A stretch of DNA of 64,000 nucleotides, taken from Erodium maritimum (taxonomy: Eukaryota > Streptophyta > Magnoliopsida > Geraniales > Geraniaceae). A program made the position numbers and the translations under genes. Of this stretch, positions 34,712 through 45,459 are shown in pieces; the first letter of the stretch is position 1, and each line of letters starts with the position of its first letter. Where the stretch lies: assembly GCA_963921825.1 (NCBI GenBank), contig OY997596.1, positions 6,329,001 through 6,393,000 on the forward strand. Direction: 5' to 3'. The notes below the pieces were generated by a model that ran no database searches, had not been told where the DNA came from, and was given only the letters and a program-made list of their open reading frames with translations.

Positions 34712-35273
34712 GATCGGCTCGGTGTTGGAACTGAGCATGGAGGTTCCGTGTGACAGGTGGGGCACATGTTGGGGAGGAGCCGTTCGGATTCGATTGTGGC
34801 ACCTGATGGAGCGTCCCTTGCGCCGCCATCCCCTGCTCCGCTTTCGTAAATTTCCTGACCCAATTCGAGTATCTCTTCCATACTCTAAGTTACCTGGCAA
34901 CTGTTGTAACTGTGGGATGGTTGGACATGGCCTCAAGGAGTGTCCCCGGGAAGTGGTGGGAACCCCGTGGTTCGACTCTTCCATGTTGGAGTATCAACGG
35001 GATCGGGACGACAAGGTATACGCGATGGATTGGAAATCAGTATCCTCGCCTACTACACCTTACGGTGTGAGTCCTCGGGGCGCCACTCAGACCCGCTCGG
35101 TGGATCCGAACTTGAAAAATCTGGTGGTCGACCGGCTCTCTAGTAGTTGGAAGCCTGTCACCCCGACCCTGCATGGGCAAATAGGTAGAAGTGGAGCTGA
35201 AACTGTGTTTGAGTTTGATACAGGGGCAGGAGTTTGGGGAGTGAAACGGGGTTCTACTAGCGAACACCAATAG
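34305..35273 (+). CDS. Retroposon ORF1 protein, DUF4283-like plus CCHC zinc knuckle (322 codons open)
   Basis: The frame has the DUF4283 outline: SLLAHQQFAMMVKLWASKQP and VFGFYFESEEACTWVRRNEP, then WCFDGRPILLGNLDP at residues about 80-95, then LQLWAHAHCLPSLVRT. It ends with the zinc knuckle CCNCGMVGHGLKEC near residues 202-215 (C-x2-C-x4-H-x4-C intact). Such proteins bind RNA or cDNA in plant L1-like LINEs. A run of 34 G (34676-34709) encodes about eleven glycines and replaces the usual sequence between the two halves. An upstream leader frame (33584-33997) is out of phase. Expression is not shown. This is a transposon gene, not a host gene. Confidence 0.7.
34676..34709. repeat. G34 homopolymer inside retroposon ORF1
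   Basis: Thirty-four consecutive G are flanked by gcaac and acgatcgg. It is the longest of four G or C runs in this window, all within retroposons. Exact length may be affected by assembly or sequencing error. Confidence 0.85.
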
Positions 35274-35662
35274 GACCAAGAACGGGTGAGAAAGCATTCC
35301 TGCATGGATGAATGAAAGGAATCCAGTGCTCTAGGGACTGGCCCTGGGAGGGGTCCCTGGGAAGAGCGCTGCCTCCCGAAGAAGTGGATGATAGCAGGTT
35401 CGATCATAATTTACTGTGCATGCAGCGTTTAGGCAAGACCTCGAGCAGTCCTAGTCAACTTCGTTTAATTTTATTATGCAGTCTATGTGGCATCTTATCC
35501 AAAACTGTCAAGGACGGTCATATTGTGAAAAGATCAGCGAACATTATAAATGTTCTAAGTCTGTTCTTCGTGGTCAGAGAATCTTTGATGCACTCTACTG
35601 TTTTTGAATCTTTTGCTTAATGAAATACTGCACCTTTTAGTCAAAAAAAATGTGATCGATTT

Positions 35663-36055
35663 TGTTTAGATAAAAATGTGATCGATTCTAAGTAAAACAG
35701 TAAATTTGGCTTACAAGATATAGATTTGCGACTATTTTGAAGTGTTAATATTTGATCTTTTTTTTAGGAAAACAAAGTATTGTCGGATTTTATAAATCAT
35801 TCGGTGAAGACATACAAATGACCTTTCATAATTTAAAATTGTTGATCGTACAAGCACAACGGTAAATATTACAAACTCTAGACAAGCTAGATCATAATAT
35901 TACTAACCCCTAATCGAAACCTGTAACGCGACATAAGGCGCCCAGAACATGCGACCATATCGTGCATGCCAAAAGTGAAAAACAATTGCACACCATAAGT
36001 GTTATATAACGGGCACACCAAAGTACAACCAATGCACACAAACGTGCAACCGATA
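35663..36055. other. AT-rich gap, with short CA-rich degenerate repeats at 35960-36070
   Basis: No gene. At 35980-36070, loosely repeated words such as gcacacca, caatgcacac and gatacacacc occur about every 24 bases. Confidence 0.4.
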
Positions 36056-37740
36056 CACACCAAGTTGCATCGAGTGCAGTTATTTGGGATAATCCAAACC
36101 GACCAAACTAAAACTAAAACCTAAAACAACAAGGAAAAAGAAAACAGAAAACAAAATCAACTCTAAGCTTCCGACGAGGACGAAACTTTCGATCGAGCTC
36201 GTGCAGACGAACCACCGCCAAATGTCAGCGGCTGCCTTAACTGGAGACAGACCTCCAAAGAAACTTCGGGCAAGACCTAGTGTCAAGGAGGCCATGGCTC
36301 AACACCACGACCTCTAATGAAATAAGCCTCCCCTGAACCTGAGATTCTCCGAGTACCACCGACTGAAGGAAGGCTGCGAAGGACAAGGATCTACCGGAGA
36401 CAAGCGGATCTGAAGGAGGAGTTCCAAAACGAGACCCCCATCACACGACGCTGGATCTTCTGGATATGAAGCACCATGGCAAAAACCGAGGTTCACCACG
36501 CACGAGCTCGGACAGACGGAGGACACGGATCCCCCCTGTTTCGGAGAAAGACGAGCTGAGGCTAGATCTGAGTCATCAACATACCAAAACTAGAAGCTCG
36601 GGTCCGAAACAAAGGGAGGCGAGGCCGTCAAGGGGAATGTCGTAAGACATTGGTGGAGAGCCCCCTAGGTGGGGCGGGCTGCCCTTTCTCCTATACAGTT
36701 CAATGCAAAACGGCCTCATGGGCCTCGGCGAGGCTGCTCTCCAGCCTTCGATTGAATTCCTTGCATTCCTCCTCGTCCGTCCTCCCTTCTCTTCTTACGA
36801 GGGGAGGGGGTTTATTATTTGCTCTTGTGGCCTCAAGAGAAACCCTAGATATTCTTTGGAAAGACCAGTAATGGCAGAGCTGGCCTACCCCAGATTAGGC
36901 AGGATGTTGGGCGTCACCAAACCCTCCTCTGCCTCCTCTGCGTGAACGAGGAAATGGCTTGGATTAGACGTTCCAATTGATGAGGACGTCGTAGGCATGA
37001 TGGTGGACCTCAATCAAGAAGTACAATACCGAGGAGAGGATAGAGACGAGATTGGAAATTCACCCTTCTATCCCACCCCCAAGCAAGTCGTCCCGACCTA
37101 TCCCTCAGTGGTGTGGCAGACTAGGGCTTCTAGGCTGTTGCTAGTTGGGCCTTGAGATCGGAGCGGGAACCAAAAGGGTAACCACTCCCAAAAATGAGCT
37201 TGGGATAATGCTCATGTGCAGTAGATCCCCCACTTCAAGTGGAGCGAGACGATAGAGATTTGGACGCAGGGGCGTGGTGATCTGGCCGGTTCGAGAGGGA
37301 CAGAGGGTTGAGGATGGAACACCGACAGCCCGACCACCACTCTTGTCTCCCATATTTGCATAAGCGTAACGGATGAGATCCCTAGTTACAGAGGTCGATG
37401 GTGAGGATCATGGTTCAAGGGGAAGACGGTGGGAATTGACTCCCAAGGGGTCCAGGGCGAGGGATGACGCATGCTGCCCATCAGAATGGGAGAAGGGGAT
37501 GAACCAGACAGAATGATGATCAGAGGGGAAAAGGACCTCTTAAAGAGCATACGTCCACCCACCGATTTGACAAAACCCGCAAGCGGGAAGGACAAGGACA
37601 CTTGAGGATGGAGGTGTGGTAGTGTGTTTGTAGGGATACAGGTGGCATGGCAAAGCGATGGTTGGAGGAATGAGTGGTGGAGCAGCCATTAAGACGCAAA
37701 AAAAGATAGAGTAGCTGGAGTTTTCCCACTATCGATTTTC
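36056..37740 (+). mobile_element. Degenerate ORF1-type retroposon region
   Basis: 36660-37060 is a diverged copy of the 18740-19090 segment. It contains AELAYPRLGRMLGVTKPSS and, in another frame, VPIDEDVVGMMVDLNQE near 36975-37025. The flanking parts, GC-richer than the surroundings, have overlapping S/P/L-rich frames on both strands and no full protein. The left part (36056-36640) resembles the untranslated parts of the other retroposons here. Orientation is judged only from the conserved frame. Confidence 0.4.
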
Positions 37741-38160
37741 TTTCAATATTCTTTCAATTTGTTTGTTTCTTAATTGTGTTTGTTTAATTGTATTTCAGTA
37801 ATACCACCGTTTTGTAATTGTGTCTGACTTTGTTGTTGTTGAGAAAACCTAGATTTTTTATTATATTGGGGTTTTTATGTATTTTTAATTAATTTTTTTT
37901 ATTTATTGATGTGTTTGTATTAATTAGGAAATTAATTAACGTATAATAAAAAAAATAAAAATTCAGATAATTAGTTAGATAAATGACAACAAATTCTAGA
38001 TAACTAAAATAACAACGAAGGTAAGAAAGTCGAAACCCGGCACTTTTAGTAAATAAAACCAAACTTGAACGTTTTACTGCACATACTTCAAAAAACTTTA
38101 TAGTTGTTTCATATTAGTTACATGTCCAAGATATTTGTAAAAAAGGCTCTCAAGGGAAAA
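37741..38160. other. AT-rich gap, no feature
   Basis: T-rich on the left and A-rich on the right, without open frames. Confidence 0.45.
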
Positions 38161-39437
38161 ACCCTATTCCATCTCCTTCTTCTCACATCGTCGTCGACCA
38201 CCACTTGCCGCCATGGTTGTCTTCGCCGTCGCCTCCGCTGATCCACCTCCTTCGGGCCATCATCCTCTCAAGCGAAGAGACTTCCACTCCGTCCCTCAGA
38301 TGATCCCATGTTCGGGTGAATATCAGGTACGAATCTTGTCTACTCCTGTAGCATGTGTCCCCTATGCGGCGACCATCAAAGGACAAAGTTTGACATAAGA
38401 TTGTGAGATAACCGGAAAGTGGGTTTGGGATCCGGGGGCGGGACGGTAAGGGGGTGCAGTTCTCCACGACATCCTAACACAGAGAGAGATTACGTTTTCT
38501 TCTTCAATAAGGACCTTTATGGTTCGTTATTTTTCTTAGTTTGGTTTCGCTTGATGTACTGTTTTAGGATTTGGTTTTTAGGTCGTTTAAATTTCTCGTC
38601 TCGTACATTTGAAATGCTGGTAAGGGGATGTCTTGAGTTAGTATCTGCGATCCAAAGCAGTATTTTTCTACGGGTCAATGAGCACCGGATTGGCTACGGG
38701 CAACCAGGACATATATCTGAAATTCGGGACTTTTACACTATATTTTATATGGTTTACATTTTACATTAATGCACTTCTCCAGTTTACTCGTTTAAAAAAA
38801 CTATTTTTTACCGAAAGGTGCAGATTTTCATTACTTCAAAACGATTATCGGTTACATTGTTGTGCATTGAGGAACATCATCCTCGACCACGGCAAGGTCA
38901 GTATGAATGAACAGTGGTTCACTGAGCCTTTTCATATCAGACTCGTCACAGACGGTATTTTGATGCCCCACGGGCGGGTGTTGCCTCTTGGGAAAAAGGA
39001 GAAGACGGTGATGAGGAACGGGGTACCGGAGATCATGAGGGACCTCAACGGTAATGGTGATGGAGAAATCCTTGATTCTCTGCTCGATAAGAATTGATCC
39101 TGCAAAGACAAACTCAGACAAAATAACTGAAACCCTTTCGATTAGCCATAGTCATAATCGTGAAAGGGGACGAGGCGGTTGCGGCGCTGGAGGCCAGGGA
39201 GGAGGACGCGTCGGCTGATGCAACTTCAGGGACGCCTAGGGACAGCGACGACATCAGAGACGGCGGCGACATCCGAGGCAACGACAGCAGCAAGGGTGTG
39301 CAAAGGGAAAATTGGGAAGGAGAGAGGGTATCATAACATAAGCTATAACAATTGCGATAGTCATAGCCATGGAGGAGGAAACGGCGCTAGACTCTAAAAC
39401 GCTAGCAGAGAGGGAATCTTTCGAATAATTATGCATG
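38160..39437 (+). pseudogene. Unrecognised exon-like fragments
   Basis: A frame from ATG 38213 (61 codons, MVVFAVASADPPPSGHHPLK) has a possible splice donor caggtacg at about 38325. A second open stretch, 38678-39097, ends RDLNGNGDGEILDSLLDKN and stops cleanly at 39097. It also contains a phrase ending GKKEKTVMRNGVPEIM. A third GC-rich stretch runs 39170-39400. I do not recognise the products. The region may be a transposon-captured gene piece or an eroded host gene. Confidence 0.25.
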
Positions 39438-41120
39438 TACGTGTGACCTCAAAAAAAAATTATACTTAACCAAAGAAATATTAATCCTATAAAATAGGAG
39501 GGGGGAAACGAGGGACGATGAGCAAGTACACTTTCATCCAAGGAGCGTGCAAATCTTAAGAAACACTAGGTTTCCTTAAAGGGGACCACGAAAAGAGAGC
39601 ATTTAACTCCAATCCTATGAAACGTAGAACACACGCGCATGGAGAGCGAGTGGTCTTTCCAGTACATCCAGCTCAGGGTAAACGCCGAACGGCTACAACT
39701 TGTATCTGTTGGTCAACAGTTATAATGGATTGCGTGCTCATCTCTACGTTATGTTTTACTTATATGAAGATCTAAAAGCATCAACTTAATTGTTGCAACT
39801 ATACAAATAATAATTCTTATACTCCTCAATGATTATACTTATACAGGTTCTTTCTTATTGACTCAACTATGAAGATAAATGATTTCTTTATTATACAATT
39901 TTATCATCCTATGGCATTCACGATAATATTTAATATGAATTTAATACAAGGTATTCATTAATTTAAGCCAAAAAGATAAAAAATAACAACCAAAATATGT
40001 GACTAATGTTTAGGGAAAATCTCAATAATATGTCTTCGAACGACATTTTTAACACAAACGTATTGTTCTTATTTTATTTTTCAAAAATATAATATACATT
40101 TCGTTTATGATCAAGAAACTACGATTTTCTTTAATTCTTTTGATAAATCCATTAAATTGGATAGAAAAAAACAATGTTTAAAATTCTCCTACCTTAAACC
40201 TTAAATTAAAAATCCAAAACTACACACAGATAGAAGAGGAAGATAAGTAAGTTGAGGGTTTAGGATTAAGTGAGTGTTTTCTAGCGGTTGAGGTAGGGGT
40301 ATGTTAAAATTTTCTATGGATTTTTCTACCAAATTAGCGGAAAGTTTTGAAAATTAACGAAAACCGTCGTTTTATGATAATAATTAAAATATATGAATAC
40401 ATTTTGAATAAAAGTTTAGAGGTTGAGATTTTAGTTAATATAATTGATATAGTATTGTTTCCAAAGAAATCATGATGAACAATTTTGATGCACTTTTATT
40501 TGTTGAACAATTTTGAGAGTTACCAAATATGGAAAATAAAAAAGGATTGTAAAGGTGCCTTAAGAGGAAGGTACTAATAATTTATCACTAAAACAATAAT
40601 TTATGAGCAGTTAAATGGTACGGTTGTTTGTTAGAATAGTAATGGCTTGTCGACAGCTGTCAGGATTCGGGCAGCTACGGTCACTGCCCGTCCGTATCAT
40701 CTGCTGCTTTCTGTGCTCTCTCTCTTTTCAATTTCATTGGTCTATGATATATATTTTATTTTATTTTTATTTTTTCAATTTTATTTCGAGAGGAAGAAAG
40801 AAGAGTATAGTTCGTGAGGGTACTAAAACATGTGAAGTACATGTGGTCAATGAAAGTCACCGCGACATAAATAAGCCTCGGAGGATAGACATATCAAAAG
40901 AGTGTGATGAATTGCCTCAAAGGGTCCTACTGAACAGTAATTGCACTGTTATCGATTCTGGATGTTAGAAGTTTGATATTTGTGTTGTGTTAACACAAAT
41001 GAATTCGAGTGGATGAAGGAAGAATTTATATTTTTTTGAGCGGGTAACGAGAGTAATGTATTAATAATTAAAAAAAACTTATTAGAGGTACAATTTCAAA
41101 ACGGGTCATTTAAGAAAGAC
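39438..41120. other. AT-rich region with one weak ORF
   Basis: Mostly AT-rich and featureless. A 117-codon frame at 40615-40968 starts MVRLFVRIVMACRQLSGFG, passes through a hydrophobic F/Y-rich stretch (residues about 40-57) and ends in a basic, unremarkable tail. There is no known domain and no convincing promoter, so it is probably not a gene. Confidence 0.35.
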
Positions 41121-41140
41121 AACTAACAATTGAAATTATT

Positions 41141-41297
41141 ATTTTTTTATCAGCAAATTTTCTTATATTGAAACATTTTTAAAGGTTAAAAAGGAATACA
41201 AAACATGACTATAACTACAGTCCATGCCCAAAAACCACATCAAAAAGGAGTTAATTGTAGGCAAACACCAAACAATTGGGTAAGGAAATGAAACACC
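41141..41297 (-). mobile_element. Very short 5'-truncated LINE end with 18-bp target duplication
   Basis: 157 bp begins with a T-rich end (attttttatcagcaaatttt region), the complement of the LINE tail gctgataaaaaaa. It lies between two perfect copies of ctaacaattgaaattatt (41123-41140 and 41298-41315). The intact duplication suggests a fairly recent insertion. Confidence 0.75.
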
Positions 41298-41315
41298 CTA
41301 ACAATTGAAATTATT

Positions 41316-42700
41316 GCAAGAAAACAAAATAACATATCCACACATCGTGGGACAACTATTAAATTGAAAATTACTTTTTCACCGAAGTGTTTCAAGGGTG
41401 TCAACAGGAGAATGATGTGATAGTCGCCGAGGCAACCGGTACAGCGGCTGAAGAGTGTGAGGTAGGGTCGAGTATACCTTATGATCAGATCAAGCATAAC
41501 TCTGAGTTGTGCTCCAGTAGAATACTGAAGCCCAAGAGTGACGACCTGGGCAGCCCTGTAACCAGGGACTGGAATGGCTCAAATGGACTTTGCATCCTCT
41601 CAATGACCCTGCAGACGTCGTCCCTCCTCTGATGATAATGAGGGCCTTTAAAAACGTAAAATTGATGGTTCTCGATCTAATTGAAGAATGTTGCGCCGGT
41701 ACTTGGTGGAATCGATGCCAACCTACGTCCAATGAGGCGGTATTACTGGCAGACCCCCCCCCCCCCCCACTAGACCACGAAGTCCTCATTGATCGAGGCG
41801 AGGGTGCATTCCACCCCTTTCCATTTGTGGTGTCCCTCCATTGGACTCCGTATGCCCCTCTGATTCAATGCTCAGGATTAACGTCGGATCAGACATCATC
41901 CGAGCACTTACAACAGACATATACAATATGTCGCCGAATGTGAACAAGGCCCCTTCAATACATGTCCACTCTGCAGTCAAGCGCACAATAGTTGTGGATC
42001 GGAGCACCGACCTACTCCTCCTGTCGCCTCCACTATGTCCCCCGTCACTGTTATCGTCGTTGTCTTGTCCACCCGAGAACACCCCGGCGTAGCCACGACC
42101 AACGACGTCTCGATGTTCTGTACAGTCTGTTACCACCGATGACCGGCCAACCGAACACCTCTTCATCCCAACCCACGCCGAGCCCGGAGCCGCCTTGACA
42201 AACCTCGCCGGAGGAGACTCGCGTCGACCCTTTCCGCTGCCATACCCCACCGTCATCCGTCCCTTACTCCATTGTTGGAACATACGTAACTCCGCCACGA
42301 GACGAAACTGGTCACCCGAGACTAGTCCTTTGGCCCTCGTGATAGCCCTCGCCGGAGGAATCGTGCAACGCCCCACGCCGTTGCCATGACCCGCCGCCCC
42401 TTGACCCGGGATACCCCCCTTTTTTCCGCAGATCAAAACCTGCAAATATCCAACAACATACCGTGCAAACCATGTCCGGGAAAGACCAAAAGAAGAAGCC
42501 ATACCCATACAATTCAAATGGTAGAGAAGGAAAACGAGGCGTCGCCCAAACCTAACCCGCACCTGCTTGGTTCCCTTGAGCAAGTAGGCAATCAATGGAT
42601 CCATAAGCGGATCAATCATATTGATCAAAACCAAAATATCAGACCTATGTAGCATCAATGGCGACGAAAAGGGGAACCCTAGTCGCCGATCTTCATGTGA
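41316..42700 (-). mobile_element. ORF1-type retroposon copy F, minus strand, with C15 tract
   Basis: The segment 41600-41800 is the relative of 31480-31650: both share gtacttggtggaatc or a variant, caatgaggcggt or a variant, and gaccacgaa(c/g)tcctcattga. A minus-strand frame of 290 codons (42658-41786), rich in G, R, S and V, covers the ORF1 position but shows no clear zinc knuckle. A run of 15 C lies at 41754-41768, at a different site from that in copy E. There is no RT. The right border is near 42700, where the sequence turns AT-rich. Confidence 0.5.
41754..41768. repeat. C15 homopolymer inside retroposon F
   Basis: Fifteen consecutive C lie between ggcaga and actagacc. It is about 35 bp away from the position homologous to the C12 of copy E, so it arose separately. 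Confidence 0.9.
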
Positions 42701-43786
42701 TTAATCTAGATTCGGTCTTCTACTTTCTAGCACAAGAAGAATTTATATAATTCGATTTATAAAACGGGCGAATCAATGGTAGAGAGCACAACTACGTGTA
42801 ACTTGGGCGTTTTAGACCTCGTATGGGTGAATTGCCTAACGTCAAACAGAAACTCAACGGCCAAAACATATTCATATGGTTAAGTTTCGATCAAAAAATA
42901 ATTGGTTGGATAATATAGCAAAACAAATTTATAAAAACTCATCTTTTAAAGTATGAAAGACAAGACATAAGGGCAAAGCCCGTACAAATTTGAGGACGTT
43001 CAGTCGAAGCAGATAAACCAAAACAAGTCCCCACCTCAAACTAAACCACATATCTTTGAAGGATCAAAGCAATTCAAAGAAAGAACACTCTTATGGAATG
43101 AATCTCAAGAATCCAATAATGGCGTTAACCAAGGTGTAATAACTATATTTTATAATCATTAAACGATGAACAGTAAAGAAATAAATATTTAGAACTCGGA
43201 TTTGGCAACTATGAAGCACACAAAAAATAAAGTTGTATAATACATATTTTTCAATCATTAAGCTCAAAACATATCTAATTTTGATTGATGTTATCTCTTG
43301 CACTATAGGATAATTAGTAATAATACCTTTGATAAACTTATTTTTCTAACCAACTTTTATTGCAGGATCGTTAAATTCCTCGATATATTTTGTTACATAT
43401 GATTCGATAGAACTTGGATTTAGAATGAATAAAAGAAAAAATGGTGAAGTATTATAAAAGAAAAAGGGAAATAAAGGAGAGACACAAAACACTGAGTATG
43501 CATGCCTGATGTTGAGCCATGGAGAAGCAACAAAACATGAGTAACATCAAAAAAAAAAATAAGCATCAATTGATGTTTAGATTAATTTGTCACTAATCAA
43601 TACATTTGTCCTCAAAAAGGATATGTACAACATAGGATGGGCCACTAATTTGCCTAAAATGAATGTACATATTTGATTATTTTTTTTAGCAAAATACAGG
43701 AATATCATATAATATAAAAGACCATTAAAATGGATAAGATAAAACAAATATAAAATAACAGATAACATAACAACTGGTTCTAAGAG
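42701..43786. other. AT-rich sequence with no recognised gene
   Basis: Short frames only, with no domain or clear repeat. Confidence 0.4.
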
Positions 43787-44775
43787 CACGTACAACGTGC
43801 GAACCACATCCCGATCCACAAATCGCGACACGCATTTTAGTGGGTCGCGAGTCGCGGTGAGTACGTTGTGACGTGCGTTAAACGCGGATCCGACCTACCA
43901 AAACGCGGGTCGCTGAGTCGTGGACCGAACCGTGGCTCACAATTGTGAGTCGCTGGTGCGCGGTTCGCAGGTCGCGGGCGCGCCATCACCTGTTGACATG
44001 TGGCATCCAAGGGAAAAAAATCGGACCGTTGCTCCAACGGTCCAATGGCTATTTTTTAAATTAAAATAAATATGAAATAAAGAAAAAAAAAATTTACCCA
44101 CCTATAAATATCCTCATCCAATTCATTAAACCACCAACGTTTCTCTCTATTTTCTCTCGATTTTCAATCTCAAATTATCGAATTTCCCTCTCAAAAAGCC
44201 GATCAACAATGTCCGACAACTCGACTAAACCGCCTTCTTCATTGGGGCAACAAGACTACACGTCGGAGCAACAAGACTACACGCCGAAGCAAGTCAATCT
44301 GGTCGATCAGGTCAACACACCTCAAGTAGGCGGCTTTCAAGAGATGTTGAACACACCTTTCAACCTTACCGATGGTTGGAACTCTAGCGCTTTCACCTCA
44401 TACATGCAACAACGTTGGAACCAAGTTACTTTCAACCTCTCGTCTTTTATTTCATTAATTAATTATTTTTTATTATAAATATTGTTAAATGCATTTCAAC
44501 TTAGGTACATTCCGACCACCACCTTTCAACCCACCCACCCCCACTCCCACCTTACAACCCCGATATCAACTATTACGGCTACCTTGAGGCCTGTTAATAC
44601 CACCAGCAACACGTCGGCGACAACAGCGACACCCAGATGTCGTCTTAGTCGTCCTTCGGTCATGTACAACGAAAGGAGGCGACGACAGATAGAAGAACCA
44701 AATGCCTCCCTGAGGTGGATACACGCCTGATACATATCTGGCTACGCACAACCAAAGACTCAATTAAGGCCCGGA
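43787..44775 (+). mobile_element. PIF/Harbinger-like relic, copy 1, 5' part with ORF1 start
   Basis: A GC-rich, palindromic-looking left part (43790-43985, many cgcgggtcgc words) is followed by a promoter-like cacctataaatatcc (44099) and an untranslated leader. An ATG at 44209 opens an 89-codon frame (MSDNSTKPPSSLGQQDYTSE). After a short AT-rich interval, probably an intron, the sequence continues in a diverged frame to ACGCACAACCAAAGACTCAA. It then stops matching copy 2 and runs into a retroposon. The matching blocks in copy 2 (54480-55010) show it is the SANT/Myb-type ORF1 of a Harbinger element. The transposase ORF is absent. Family placement is moderate. Confidence 0.55.
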
Positions 44776-44784
44776 CCCAAGAGC

Positions 44785-45365
44785 GACATCATAGAAATTC
44801 ACGCGGGATGAGAGGTCTGGAGTGGGAATGATCTAGATGCTCCAGAGACGATTCAATTGCAGCGACGGGGGGGGGGGGGGGGGTGCTATAAGCACCCTCA
44901 CCTCGCAAAATGAGTGTGCAGGGGTCCAGTGGGGGTCGACCAATATCAGCGCCACACTGAACGTAAGGTGGCAGAGGTTCCATCTGGTTGGTTCTTCCCT
45001 ACCTTCTCGGAGGTCTGCAATCCCGTATTTTAGAGCCCTACTTTTATCTATCTAGGGAGGACGACGCACGCTCGCAACCTAAGGGAGTACTCAGTCCACC
45101 ATAATACTTTTCTAGCAATGAGTCTGCTCTACCCTAACTTCCAGTTTGGACCGTTGTATCGGTGTCATCAAACGCCACCGCAATATACCCTTCCAGACAC
45201 CTCAGTGAGGCGGTTCGGTGCCTTGAGCTATTTACTTTTCTATTGAGGTCATCCATTGGTGGGAACTCATTTTCATTTCTATCATTTAAGTGTTTTATTA
45301 TTGTTTTTGCTTGTAAACACTTTTTATTTATAATATCCGCTCGTTTATTCTCAGAAAAAAATATT
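44785..45365 (+). mobile_element. ORF1-type retroposon copy D, 3' part, inside Harbinger copy 1
   Basis: The sequence matches the 3' region of copy C: ctataagcaccctcacctc or a variant, gagccctacttttat, then gacgacgcacgc, then ggtccaccat or a variant. It ends in an A-rich tail (cagaaaaaaat, about 45353-45363). It has a G17 run at 44867-44883. Only the end of ORF1 and the 3' UTR remain. Harbinger sequence does not resume cleanly afterwards, suggesting a deletion on that side. Confidence 0.55.
44867..44883. repeat. G17 homopolymer inside retroposon D
   Basis: Seventeen consecutive G lie between agcgac and tgctataagc. In copy C the homologous place has only five G (near 54005), indicating expansion. 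Confidence 0.9.
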
Positions 45366-45382
45366 TCAATAATATTATAATA

Positions 45383-45445
45383 TTTTTTATATCGCGGATA
45401 CCTATTCCATCATGTATATAAAAAATGAAATACATTATGTGTGAT
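45383..45445. repeat. Direct repeat of about 60 bp, left copy (right copy 46716-46775)
   Basis: ttttatatcg, then gtatataaaaaa or a variant, and atacattatgt occur here and at 46716-46775, on either side of the retroposon at 45460. The copies are diverged and unequal in position, so they are older than, or unrelated to, the target duplication. Confidence 0.55.
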
Positions 45446-45459
45446 TCATACATATATAT

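Larger units (their letters stand above)
33507..35650 (+). mobile_element. Complete-looking ORF1-only non-LTR retroposon (copy A) with target duplication
   Basis: It is flanked by tgtgatcgattt with adjoining A residues: 33495-33506 on the left and 35651-35662 directly after the A-tail (35643-35650) on the right. Inside are a proline-rich leader frame (33584-33997), the ORF1 body (34305-35273) and a 3' UTR of about 370 bp that goes straight to the tail. No reverse transcriptase or endonuclease sequence lies between ORF1 and the tail. The A-tail and duplication imply mobilisation by a LINE RT acting in trans (established for SINEs and other non-autonomous retroposons). The first bases of the element are uncertain by a few nucleotides. 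Confidence 0.75.

Noticed and set aside
34305-35273. 322-codon frame as a host zinc-finger protein gene
   Set aside because: DUF4283-like plus CCHC knuckle, an A-tail and a target duplication show it is a retroposon ORF1.
40615-40968. 117-codon frame as a membrane protein gene
   Set aside because: Its hydrophobic stretch comes from T-rich sequence, and there is no domain, promoter or conservation signal.
41786-42658. 290-codon minus-strand frame as a host gene
   Set aside because: It lies in a retroposon copy with a C15 tract, is low-complexity G/R/S-rich and has no domain. Sister copies at this position are broken.
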